A stretch of 6,154 bases of DNA from the NCBI GenBank assembly GCA_964480735.1, contig CAYZQS010000133.1, positions 1 to 6,154 of the forward strand, in the 5' to 3' direction. Made by a program: the position numbers and the translations under genes. Below are positions 1 to 6,154 of the stretch, piece by piece. Within the stretch, counting starts at the first letter, position 1, and each line of letters starts with the position of its first letter. The notes under the pieces were generated by a model that saw only the letters and a list, made by a program, of their open reading frames with translations, was not told where the DNA came from and did not search any database. The stretch comes from UBA5972 sp964480735. GTDB lineage: Bacteria > Pseudomonadota > Alphaproteobacteria > Rhodobacterales > Rhodobacteraceae.

Positions 1-982
1 GATCCGAGGCGTTCTTTTCAAAATTTGTCAGCACGCGGTCAAACTGGCGCAGGAAATGGTGCACCGCGTCGCGGAAAACCGGGTCTTTCTTCATGCGACC
101 GGACGCCAGGGCCAGACACGACCGGTCCCGGATACCACCGATGGAATCAACCGACGCACCGCGTGTGCCGCCGGCAAATCGCCGCCAGACGATTGCAGCG
201 GGGCGGTGCGGGCGCAGATCATCCATGTAAATGCCGTCCTGGGACAGCAGCGTCAGCACATCCTGCGACGCGCGGATCATCTTGGCGATGTCGCGTTCTT
301 CAAGGGCGCGGCGCAACGTGCGAAACCCTTCCGCATCATCCTCGTTTTCAGGGAAATTCATCGCCCGGATAAATTCCGCCACACTGATGGGTTCTCGCAG
401 GTCCGCAGCCGGGGTGCCCAATTCCAGCGACGGCTGTTCCTCATAATCTCCCGATTCAGGTTTTGCCAAAGCCGCGCGGTTTTTCGCGTCTTCTGATGAC
501 TTCGCAGTATCACGACGCGAGGCAAAAGTTGCGATAGCTGTCTGGGTTTGCTTTTGTGAGGCGGCAATTTCAACCAGTTTTTTCTCCATCGACCGCTTGT
601 TGCTGTTCCCGACACCCTGTTGCTGTTCCACGTAAGCATGGCGCATGGCGTCGATAGAGGCCTGCAGCCGATGCGCCTCTTCACGCATGACCTTGGCGGT
701 TTTAGCCACAGAGCTGGCAACCCAGATCAACCCGATCGGCAGCAGAATGGACACCAGTGTCATGACAAATGTCATGGGGTTAAACGAGGGTCCCGGCCCG
801 TCGGAAATGCCAATGAAAAACCAAAATCCGGCAACCACGGCAACCCAGGCCAATGACAACGCGGCGGCAACGATATCAGGAATATCCACACGCCGCCGCA
901 CAGGGCGACCATAGATCCCCAGATCAAGTGGTGCTTCCAGTTTGCCAGCTTCCATTTTGTCCTGCCCTAACAGGTCGGCCAT
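1..982 (-). CDS. Uncharacterised two-TM inner-membrane protein with coiled-coil-like region, 3' end cut by window edge
   Basis: My translation of the minus strand gives 327 uninterrupted codons from the ATG at 982-980 to the left edge, with no stop, so the C-terminus is missing. Visible parts: a short N-terminal tail ending in RPVRRR (about 26-31), transmembrane segment 1 (about 36-58), a short loop with DGPGPS, transmembrane segment 2 (about 69-90), then a charged helical, coiled-coil-like stretch (about 91-155) beginning KTAKVMREEAHR. A linker (160-195) and a soluble domain (about 196-327) follow, the latter containing SQDGIYMDDL, VWRRFAGGTRG and GGIRDRS. Positive charges before TM1 and after TM2 suggest that both ends are cytoplasmic. 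The first ATG overlaps the greA stop (TAATG), which points to translational coupling. A second in-frame ATG at 955-953 (Met10) has a better Shine-Dalgarno (AGGA, 5 bases upstream) and may be the true start. I recognise no named family. The reading frame is secure; the function is unknown. Confidence 0.85.
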   Translation of the reverse strand, partial: MADLLGQDKMEAGKLEAPLDLGIYGRPVRRRVDIPDIVAAALSLAWVAVVAGFWFFIGISDGPGPSFNPMTFVMTLVSILLPIGLIWVASSVAKTAKVMREEAHRLQASIDAMRHAYVEQQQGVGNSNKRSMEKKLVEIAASQKQTQTAIATFASRRDTAKSSEDAKNRAALAKPESGDYEEQPSLELGTPAADLREPISVAEFIRAMNFPENEDDAEGFRTLRRALEERDIAKMIRASQDVLTLLSQDGIYMDDLRPHRPAAIVWRRFAGGTRGASVDSIGGIRDRSCLALASGRMKKDPVFRDAVHHFLRQFDRVLTNFEKNASD

Positions 983-1452
983 TAGATAAACTTAACGCTT
1001 AAAATTTCGTAACTCTTGATTCCCCCGGGTGTTCTGACCTCAACACTGTCACCTTCCTCTTTGCCTATCAAGGCGCGGGCGATGGGGGATTTAATATTCA
1101 GCAGTCCATTCTCAATATCTGCCTCTGATTCACCGACAATCTGATAGGTCTTCTTGGCGTCAGTGTCTTCGTCAATCATTTCAACAGTGGCGCCGAACTT
1201 GATCGAGCCGCTTAGTTTGGTGACCTCGATAATATCAGCAAGGCTGATCAGACTTTCCAGTTCCTTGATGCGTCCCTCGATGTGGCTTTGCTGTTCACGC
1301 GCCGCATGATATTCCGCGTTCTCGGACAGGTCTCCGTGTTCGCGGGCCTCTGCGATTGCCTTGATGACGGCAGGGCGGTCTTTGGACTTTAGAACTTTTA
1401 GCTCTTCGTCCATTGCCCTAAATCCGCGCGGGGTTACCGGTATTTTCTCCAT
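982..1452 (-). CDS. greA: Transcription elongation factor GreA
   Basis: GreA binds the secondary channel of RNA polymerase and stimulates cleavage of the 3' end of backtracked RNA, rescuing stalled complexes. The 156-aa protein has the usual family length. It has the N-terminal antiparallel coiled coil (about 1-75) with the diagnostic GDLSENAEYHAARE segment (40-53), whose Asp41 and Glu44 match the acidic tip residues used for metal-assisted cleavage. The C-terminal FKBP-like domain includes YQIVGESEAD (103-112), SPIARALIGK (122-131) and GDSVEVRTPGG (134-144). I chose the ATG at 1452-1450, which gives the usual N-terminus MEKIP. An in-frame TTG one codon upstream (1455-1453) is spaced better (7 bases) from an AGG and cannot be excluded. 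The gene is transcribed divergently from the ETF-QO gene and shares one base with the downstream membrane-protein gene, so the two are probably one operon. Nothing looks truncated or mutated. Confidence 0.97.
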   Translation of the reverse strand: MEKIPVTPRGFRAMDEELKVLKSKDRPAVIKAIAEAREHGDLSENAEYHAAREQQSHIEGRIKELESLISLADIIEVTKLSGSIKFGATVEMIDEDTDAKKTYQIVGESEADIENGLLNIKSPIARALIGKEEGDSVEVRTPGGIKSYEILSVKFI

Positions 1453-1472
1453 CAAATCTGCGCCTGCTTCAT
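1452..1472 (-). other. Possible six-codon leader mini-ORF ending on the greA start
   Basis: On the minus strand an ATG at 1472-1470 opens MKQAQI, then a TGA at 1454-1452 that overlaps the greA ATG by one base (TGATG). Such an arrangement could couple greA translation to a short leader peptide. The Shine-Dalgarno ahead of the mini-ORF is weak, and an ORF this short arises easily by chance. I list it as a possibility only. Confidence 0.15.
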
Positions 1473-1492
1473 GGTGGTTCGCTCAAACAGTT

Positions 1493-1521
1493 ACGATAAT
1501 ATTTGGCGAGAGTAAGAGCAA
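1493..1521 (-). promoter_or_regulatory. Candidate sigma-70 promoter for greA
   Basis: On the minus strand TTGCTC (1521-1516) and TATCGT (1498-1493) are separated by 17 bases. They match the TTGACA and TATAAT consensus at 3/6 and 4/6 positions. Transcription would start near 1486, leaving a leader of roughly 30 bases before greA. The match is modest and other placements in the 258-base region are possible. Confidence 0.25.
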
Positions 1522-1703
1522 GCGCATTGATGGGCCAGTGATCCCGCCGCACACTTGGCTGCTACAGCGGTATTCGTAGTGTAAAACAACGCCATTAAAC
1601 TTGCCAGGTGTGGCATCCCGCGCCTCAATTGACCTTGCAATTGGCCAAAGCTAGCCGTTAATTCTCGGTAAATTGGATGCGGAGTGCATTCAAAATTCTG
1701 AAA

Positions 1704-1708
1704 AGGGA
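1704..1708 (+). promoter_or_regulatory. Ribosome binding site of the ETF-QO gene
   Basis: AGGGA, within the purine run AAAAGGGAAGAG, ends 5 bases before the ATG at 1714. It supports that start over the in-frame ATG at 1738 (Met9), which lies closer to the FAD-binding motif. Confidence 0.65.
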
Positions 1709-1713
1709 AGAGC

Positions 1714-3369
1714 ATGGACGAAATCGAACGCGAATCCATGGAGTATGACGTTGTAATCGTTGGTGCTGGTCCGGCCGGACTGTCAGCGGCGATCCACTTG
1801 AAACAACTGAACGCCGATCTGGAGGTCGTGGTGCTTGAAAAAGGATCAGAGGTCGGGGCGCATATCCTTTCAGGCGCGGTGCTTGATCCCTGTGGTCTGG
1901 ACGCGCTGATCCCGGACTGGAAGGACAAAGGCGCACCCATCCAAACCGAAGTTAAGTCTGACCGGTTTTTGGTGCTGGGCCAAAAAACGTCGATCAGACT
2001 GCCCAATTTTCTGATGCCGCCACTGATGAGCAATCACGGAATGTACATTGTTTCGATGGGCAACGTGTGCCGCTGGATGGCAGAACAGGCAGAGGCGCTG
2101 GGCGTTGAAATATTTCCCGGCATGGCGTGTTCAGAACTGGTTTATGGCGAGGACGGGGCGCTGAAAGGCGTGGTTGCAGGCGAATTTGGCAAGAACGCGG
2201 ATGGCAGCCCCGGTGCGTCTTACGAGCCGGGAATGATCCTGTACGGCAAATATACATTCCTGTCCGAGGGCGTGCGCGGATCGCTTACAAAGCAGGTGAT
2301 CGCAAAGTATGAACTGGACAGCGAAAGCGACGTGCCCAAGTTTGGCCTTGGCATGAAAGAGATCTGGGAAGTGAAGCCCGAAAACCACAGCGAAGGGCAG
2401 GTCACCCATACGATGGGCTGGCCACTGGGCTGGAAGGCCGGGGGTGGTTCATTCATGTATCACCTTGAAAACAACCAGGTTTATGTGGGTTACATTGTTG
2501 ATCTGAATTACAAAAACCCGCATCTTTATCCCTATATGGAATTTCAGCGCTGGAAGCATCATCCGGCCATCGCCAAGGTTCTGGAGGGTGGCAAACGGGT
2601 GGCTTATGGCGCTCGCGCGGTGACCAAAGGCGGGTTTCAGTCGATCCCGAAGACCGTTTTCCCGGGCGGGGCGCTGTTGGGCTGTGCGGCCGGACTGGTT
2701 AACCTGCCGCGGATCAAGGGCAATCACAATGCGATGTTGTCCGGCATGGGCGCGGCCAAAGCGGCGCAAAAGGCGATCAAAGACGGGCGGTCAGGCGACG
2801 CGCTGGCGGATTACGATGCCGATCTGCGCAGCGGACCGGTTGGCAAAGACCTCAAGAAAGTGCGCAACGTTGCCCCGCTGACCGGGCGGTTGGGGCCGCT
2901 GGGCGGTCTGGCGCTGGGCGGTTTTGACATGTGGTTTGCCACGATATTTGGCGTCAACCCGTTTGGAACGTTAAAGCACGGAAAATCAGATGCGGCATCG
3001 ACCGGTAAATCCAGCGACTATCCCGTGCTTGAATATCCGAAACCTGATGGTGTGTTGTCCTTTGACCGCCTGACCAACGTCAGTTTTTCAGCCACCAACC
3101 ACGCCGAGGAACAACCGTGTCATTTGCAACTGGCCGATCCTTCGGTGCCGGTGGAAGTGAACCTGCCCAATTTTGCCGAACCGGCGCAACGCTATTGTCC
3201 GGCGGGGGTCTACGAAATTCTGCGTGATGACGATGGCAGCAATCCACGGTTTCAGATCAACGCACAAAACTGCGTGCATTGCAAAACCTGCGATATCAAG
3301 GACCCCAGCCAGAATATTAACTGGGTCACGCCGCAGGGTGGCGAGGGACCGAATTATCCCAATATGTAA
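1714..3369 (+). CDS. Electron transfer flavoprotein-ubiquinone oxidoreductase (ETF-QO)
   Basis: ETF-QO takes electrons from reduced electron-transfer flavoprotein, which collects them from acyl-CoA and amino-acid dehydrogenases, and reduces ubiquinone at the inner face of the cytoplasmic membrane. The 551-aa length is typical. The N-terminal FAD dinucleotide-binding motif VGAGPAG lies at 16-22 (Gly17, 19, 22), followed by the conserved EKGSEVGAHILSGAV region. THTMGWPLGWKAGGGSF (231-247) lies in the central part, near the expected quinone/membrane region. A second FAD-contacting segment, GGALLGCAAGLVNLPRIKG, spans 318-336. The C-terminal ferredoxin-like domain carries the four 4Fe-4S ligands Cys495, Cys520, Cys523 and Cys526 (RYCPAG, then CVHCKTC). 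All key residues are present, so the enzyme looks intact. It may be monocistronic, because a hairpin follows before the next gene. The partner genes etfA and etfB are not in the window. The symbol etfD is used by some annotators; I leave it blank because usage varies. Confidence 0.96.
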   Translation: MDEIERESMEYDVVIVGAGPAGLSAAIHLKQLNADLEVVVLEKGSEVGAHILSGAVLDPCGLDALIPDWKDKGAPIQTEVKSDRFLVLGQKTSIRLPNFLMPPLMSNHGMYIVSMGNVCRWMAEQAEALGVEIFPGMACSELVYGEDGALKGVVAGEFGKNADGSPGASYEPGMILYGKYTFLSEGVRGSLTKQVIAKYELDSESDVPKFGLGMKEIWEVKPENHSEGQVTHTMGWPLGWKAGGGSFMYHLENNQVYVGYIVDLNYKNPHLYPYMEFQRWKHHPAIAKVLEGGKRVAYGARAVTKGGFQSIPKTVFPGGALLGCAAGLVNLPRIKGNHNAMLSGMGAAKAAQKAIKDGRSGDALADYDADLRSGPVGKDLKKVRNVAPLTGRLGPLGGLALGGFDMWFATIFGVNPFGTLKHGKSDAASTGKSSDYPVLEYPKPDGVLSFDRLTNVSFSATNHAEEQPCHLQLADPSVPVEVNLPNFAEPAQRYCPAGVYEILRDDDGSNPRFQINAQNCVHCKTCDIKDPSQNINWVTPQGGEGPNYPNM

Positions 3370-3414
3370 ACCGAAACTACACGATCGTTAACGTAAAACT
3401 GACCAAGCGCCACA

Positions 3415-3443
3415 TTGCCAAGGCATTTGCTTAGGCCTAGGGT
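3415..3443 (+). promoter_or_regulatory. Candidate promoter for the TPR-ispE pair, overlapping the hairpin
   Basis: TTGCCA (3415-3420, 5/6 to TTGACA) is followed after 17 bases by TAGGGT (3438-3443, 3/6 to TATAAT). Transcription would start near 3450, about 27 bases before the GTG start. The -35 is good and the -10 is poor. The -10 falls exactly in the loop of the hairpin, so the two readings compete. Confidence 0.25.
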
Positions 3444-3454
3444 GGCCAAAGCAA
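3427..3454 (+). terminator. Strong hairpin after the ETF-QO gene; possible terminator or leader structure
   Basis: TTGCTTAGGCC (3427-3437) pairs with GGCCAAAGCAA (3444-3454) around a six-base loop TAGGGT: ten base pairs with one A-A mismatch. Only three T residues (3455-3457) follow, which is short for a classical Rho-independent terminator. It lies 57 bases past the ETF-QO stop and 22 bases before the TPR-gene start. It could end ETF-QO transcription, protect its 3' end, or act in the leader of the next gene. Confidence 0.4.
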
Positions 3455-3463
3455 TTTACCCGC

Positions 3464-3468
3464 AGGAG
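3464..3468 (+). promoter_or_regulatory. Ribosome binding site that decides the TPR-gene start
   Basis: AGGAG ends 8 bases before the GTG at 3477, which is ideal spacing. An in-frame GTG at 3471 is only 2 bases away, too close to be used with this site. This is why the gene is called from 3477. Confidence 0.7.
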
Positions 3469-3476
3469 CAGTGCCC

Positions 3477-5195
3477 GTGAAACGCAGGTTTACCCGACCC
3501 ATGACCAAAGGCCTGAAAAGCCTGATATTTGTTGCATCGCTGGCCGGAATGCCCGCCACCGCCGGATTTGCCGAGAGTTTGGCCGGAAATTACCTGGCCG
3601 CAACGCAGGCCAATTACAACAGTGACTACAAGTCGGCCGCCAGATTTTATACCCGTGCCCTGACACGGGACCCCGACAATACCCATCTGATGCAAAACAT
3701 CCTGTACGCCAGTCTGGCCGCCGGTGACATGAAGCAAAGCCTGCCAATCGCACGCCGCATGCTGGCGCTGGACACAGACCAGACCCTGGCCAATCTGATG
3801 TTGCTGACAGAGGCCGTCGGCAAAGGTGAATTTGATGCGGCGATGGCGATATTTGACGACGGCGCCGAATTCAGCCCGCTGCTGGACGCGCTGATCAAAG
3901 CGTGGATTTTGCTGGGTAAAGGCCAATTGACGGATGCGACCGCAGTGCTTGACGGTTTGGCAACCGGTGGCTCGGCCAATGTTTTTGGCGAATATCACAA
4001 GGCGCTGATACTGGCGATGGCTGGCGATTTTGAAGGCGCCGATGAAATTTTGCGGGGCGAGGACGGCGAAAATCTGCGGATCAGCCGGGGATCGTTGGCA
4101 GCGCATGTGCAGATACTGTCGCAACTGGACCGACAAGACGACGCGCTGGCGCTGGTGGACTCGATACTTGCCAATTCCAGGGATGCACAATTTGTTCAGC
4201 TGCGCGAACGACTGATTGACGGTGAAACGCTGCCGTATGATTTTATTACTTCGGCAGAACAGGGCGCGGCAGAGGTTTTTTATACACTGTCCTCGGTGTT
4301 GTCCGGAGATCAGAATGATCGGTTTTCGCTGATATACGGGCGGCTGGCAGAATATTTGCGCCCCGACAGCGTGGACGCGCTGTTGCTGGTGGCAGAGCTG
4401 TTGGAAGAACAGGGGCAGCACGATTTGGCGGTGGCCACCTATAACAAAGTGCCCGCCGATCATCCGATATTTTACAGCGCCGAGATCGGCCGGGCCGACG
4501 CCCTGATGGCGGCGGATAAACCGGAGGCGGCGATTGAAGTGCTGCGCGGGCTGACCAATACCCACGGCAACATACCGTCGGTGTTTATCTCTCTTGGCGA
4601 CGCGCTGCGGCGGCAATCCGATTTTGCCGAGGCGACGCTGGCCTATGATGACGCCATTGCGCTGTTGCCAGAGCCCCAGGCCAACCAGTGGTTTTTGTAT
4701 TATGCCCGCGCGATCACTTATGAACGGGAAGGTGAATGGGAAAAAGCCGAAAAGGATTTTCGGTTTTCGCTGGAGTTGTCGCCGGACCAGCCGTTGGTGC
4801 TGAATTACCTGGGCTACGGGATGGTTGAAAAACGCATCAATCTGGAAGAAGCCCAGGCGATGATCGAAACCGCGGTGGAAAAGCGGCCAAACGACGGCTA
4901 CATCACAGATTCGCTGGGATGGGTATTGTATAGAGTCGAAAAATTTGAAGAGGCCGTGCCACATCTTGAACGTGCTGTGGAACTGCAACCGGTTGATCCG
5001 ATTATCAATGACCATCTGGGTGACGCCTATTGGATGGTCGGTCGAAAACTGGAAGCTGATTTTCAATGGCGACGGGCGCTTTCGTTTGAACCGGAAGAAG
5101 CAGACGCCGAGCGCATTCGGCAAAAGCTGGCAGAAGGATTGGACGTCGTTTTGAAAATCGAAGCAGACCTCGCGGCCGCTTCGAATGACAATTAG
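3477..5195 (+). CDS. Exported tetratricopeptide-repeat protein
   Basis: The 572-aa product starts at a GTG placed by a good ribosome binding site. The first 32 residues look like a Sec signal peptide: a basic start (KRRFTR, then KGLK), a hydrophobic core (SLIFVASLAGMP) and a likely cut after GFA (32). There is no lipobox cysteine, so a soluble periplasmic protein is expected. The rest is helical repeats. One TPR-like unit lies at about 37-66. A clear C-terminal array has units near 367-398, 403-436, 439-471, 474-506 and 509-542, including ITDSLGWVLYRVEKFEEAV and HLERAVELQP. The middle (about 100-330) is more diverged helical repeat. TPR arrays bind proteins or peptides; no catalytic motif is visible and I cannot name the partner. 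The stop lies 11 bases inside ispE, which implies coupling. An alternative ATG start at 3501 would still leave a workable signal peptide but lacks a good Shine-Dalgarno. Confidence 0.9.
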   Translation: MKRRFTRPMTKGLKSLIFVASLAGMPATAGFAESLAGNYLAATQANYNSDYKSAARFYTRALTRDPDNTHLMQNILYASLAAGDMKQSLPIARRMLALDTDQTLANLMLLTEAVGKGEFDAAMAIFDDGAEFSPLLDALIKAWILLGKGQLTDATAVLDGLATGGSANVFGEYHKALILAMAGDFEGADEILRGEDGENLRISRGSLAAHVQILSQLDRQDDALALVDSILANSRDAQFVQLRERLIDGETLPYDFITSAEQGAAEVFYTLSSVLSGDQNDRFSLIYGRLAEYLRPDSVDALLLVAELLEEQGQHDLAVATYNKVPADHPIFYSAEIGRADALMAADKPEAAIEVLRGLTNTHGNIPSVFISLGDALRRQSDFAEATLAYDDAIALLPEPQANQWFLYYARAITYEREGEWEKAEKDFRFSLELSPDQPLVLNYLGYGMVEKRINLEEAQAMIETAVEKRPNDGYITDSLGWVLYRVEKFEEAVPHLERAVELQPVDPIINDHLGDAYWMVGRKLEADFQWRRALSFEPEEADAERIRQKLAEGLDVVLKIEADLAAASNDN

Positions 5196-6030
5196 GGAAT
5201 TTGCCCCCGCCAAAATAAATCTCGCGCTGCACGTTACCGGCCAGCGAACCGACGGGTATCACCTGCTGGACAGTCTGGTTTGCTTTGCAAATGTCGGAGA
5301 CTGGATTTCGGTGCACCCGGCGCAGGACCTGACGTTGCAAATATCCGGTCCGTTCGGCGATGGGCTGGCGGTGGAGGATAATCTGGTATTGCAGGCGGCG
5401 AAATTGCTGCAAAAGGATCAGGGTGCGCAGATTATTCTGGAAAAAAACCTGCCGGTATCATCGGGCATTGGCGGTGGATCAGCCGATGCCGCCACCTGTT
5501 TACGGGCGTTGCAAAAGCTGTGGCGGTGTCCCGCGCCTTCCTTAGCAGAGCTAATAACGCTGGGAGCGGACGTTCCGGTTTGCCACCAGGGCAATCCAGC
5601 CCGCATGCGGGGAATTGGCGAGCAGATTGAACCGGTCCCAAACCTTCCGGTCCTTGACGCCGTGCTGGCAAATCCAGGGATAGAAGTATCAACTGTCGGC
5701 GTCTTTTCCCAGCTGGTCAGCGCGTCAAATTCAGGGTTGGATGGTTTTCCGACATCCAGTCATTTTGACGACTGGGTGGAGTTTCTTTTGGCGCAGCGCA
5801 ATGATCTGCAAGTTCCGGCGATCGAGGCAGCACCCGAAATAGCAGGCGTGTTGGCTGATCTTGACCGCACACCTTCGTGCGTTTTGGCCCGTATGTCCGG
5901 ATCAGGTGCCACCTGTTTTGGGATCTATCCTGACAGCGGTGCGGCACAGGCTGCTGCCGCGCAGATTACGGCAAAACATTCGGCATGGTGGGTTTGCACG
6001 GCGAAGTTCGGCCGGAAAATTATGTCGTAG
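5185..6030 (+). CDS. ispE: 4-(cytidine 5'-diphospho)-2-C-methyl-D-erythritol kinase (IspE)
   Basis: IspE phosphorylates CDP-methylerythritol with ATP in the non-mevalonate (MEP) pathway, which makes isopentenyl and dimethylallyl diphosphate in the cytoplasm. The 281-aa protein is a GHMP-family kinase of normal length. Motif 1 is APAKINLALHVTGQRTDGYH (7-26) with Lys10 in the substrate site. Motif 2 is the glycine-rich ATP loop PVSSGIGGGSADAA (90-103). LGADVPVC (126-133) carries the catalytic Asp129. Motif 3 is MSGSGATCFGIY (237-248). All key residues are present. The start codon lies inside the end of the upstream TPR gene (11-base overlap). Only GCCGCTTCGA precedes it, with no evident Shine-Dalgarno, so translation probably depends on ribosomes finishing the TPR gene. 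No other start fits the conserved N-terminus. Confidence 0.97.
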   Translation: MTIREFAPAKINLALHVTGQRTDGYHLLDSLVCFANVGDWISVHPAQDLTLQISGPFGDGLAVEDNLVLQAAKLLQKDQGAQIILEKNLPVSSGIGGGSADAATCLRALQKLWRCPAPSLAELITLGADVPVCHQGNPARMRGIGEQIEPVPNLPVLDAVLANPGIEVSTVGVFSQLVSASNSGLDGFPTSSHFDDWVEFLLAQRNDLQVPAIEAAPEIAGVLADLDRTPSCVLARMSGSGATCFGIYPDSGAAQAAAAQITAKHSAWWVCTAKFGRKIMS

Positions 6031-6154
6031 TCCGCAGATTTATGCGAAGAACGCCTGATTTTGGTTTGATCTGACCGGTATGAAATTGGTGGGCTGCGGC
6101 TGGTAAAAAATGGTTAACCGAGCAGCAAAAACCAAATTAACTTTCTATAACCCA
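6031..6154. other. Non-coding tail after ispE
   Basis: I see no gene and no convincing terminator in these 124 bases. The right part is A+T-rich and holds a GGTTAACC palindrome (6112-6119). A TATAAC (6146-6151) resembles a -10 element but has no acceptable -35 at 16-18 bases upstream. It may be the start of a promoter region for a gene beyond the edge. Confidence 0.4.

Larger units (their letters stand above)
1456..1713. other. Divergent intergenic region between greA and the ETF-QO gene
   Basis: This stretch lies between two divergent starts and must carry the control elements for both sides. It is somewhat richer in A+T near the ETF-QO side (1625-1705). It contains two copies of the palindrome CAATTG (1626-1631 and 1638-1643) and a TTGGCCAA palindrome (1641-1648). 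An imperfect hairpin pairs GCCAGTG (1534-1540) with CACTTGGC (1552-1559), with one bulged T and an 11-base loop. I found no convincing promoter for the ETF-QO gene and no coding potential. Confidence 0.6.

Noticed and set aside
56..914. Several plus-strand open frames of 70-150 codons in the first kilobase, and a 120-codon minus-strand frame at 358-720
   Set aside because: All overlap the longer minus-strand frame that encodes a coherent membrane protein with TM segments and normal codon use and is coupled to greA. They are shadows in other frames.
1629..1674. Promoter for ETF-QO built from TTGACC (1629-1634) or TTGCAA (1635-1640)
   Set aside because: No -10 at proper spacing scores better than about 4/6 (GTTAAT at 16 bases from TTGCAA). 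The options are ambiguous, so none was called.
1491..2033. A 180-codon minus-strand frame spanning the intergenic region and the start of ETF-QO
   Set aside because: It runs antisense to the conserved FAD-binding N-terminus of ETF-QO, has no recognisable motif, and extends through the divergent control region.
3456..5213. A 585-codon open frame antisense to the whole TPR gene
   Set aside because: It mirrors the TPR gene, which has a signal peptide, recognisable repeats and a ribosome binding site. The antisense product has a shadow-like composition (many Arg, Gln, His, Phe, Cys), no domain I recognise, and would also cover the ispE start.
6033..6046. Small CGCA-loop-TGCG stem just after the ispE stop
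   Set aside because: Only four base pairs with a six-base loop and no U-tract; too weak to call a terminator.
6060..6136. Inverted repeat TTTGGTTT (6060-6067) and AAACCAAA (6129-6136) after ispE
   Set aside because: The arms are short, A+T-rich and about 61 bases apart with no T-run following, so it is not a credible terminator.

Overview
The window looks like chromosomal DNA of a marine Rhodobacteraceae (Roseobacter-group) alphaproteobacterium. I infer this from the character of the GreA, ETF-ubiquinone oxidoreductase and IspE proteins, the moderately GC-rich base composition and the use of GTG starts. All the genes share this composition. I see no mobile element, CRISPR array, tRNA or rRNA.

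Left part, minus strand (1-1472): greA (transcription elongation factor) is followed by a gene whose first possible ATG overlaps the greA stop as TAATG. That second gene encodes an uncharacterised inner-membrane protein. It has two N-terminal transmembrane segments, a charged coiled-coil-like stretch and a soluble domain. It runs off the left edge of the window, so its C-terminus is missing. It has no stop codon inside the window, so an ORF search that requires a stop would miss it.

Middle (1456-1713): a 258-base divergent intergenic region separates greA from the ETF-QO gene. It should hold both promoters. I can offer only a weak promoter candidate for greA, a six-codon mini-ORF abutting greA, and a short imperfect hairpin.

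Right part, plus strand (1714-6030): three genes lie in one direction. The first is a complete ETF-ubiquinone oxidoreductase (551 aa), which passes electrons from fatty-acid and amino-acid dehydrogenases to ubiquinone. After a gap of about 107 bases holding a strong hairpin and a possible promoter comes an exported TPR-repeat protein (572 aa). Its end overlaps by 11 bases the start of ispE (281 aa), a kinase of the MEP isoprenoid pathway. The TPR and ispE genes are very probably cotranscribed and translationally coupled. ETF-QO may be a separate unit. A loose metabolic link exists, because IspE feeds synthesis of the ubiquinone side chain and ETF-QO reduces ubiquinone, but the sequence does not prove a functional connection. 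The last 124 bases after ispE hold no recognisable gene.

Most of this is ordinary housekeeping content. The least explained items are the membrane coiled-coil protein coupled to greA, the TPR protein coupled to ispE, and the hairpin with an overlapping promoter-like element ahead of the TPR gene.
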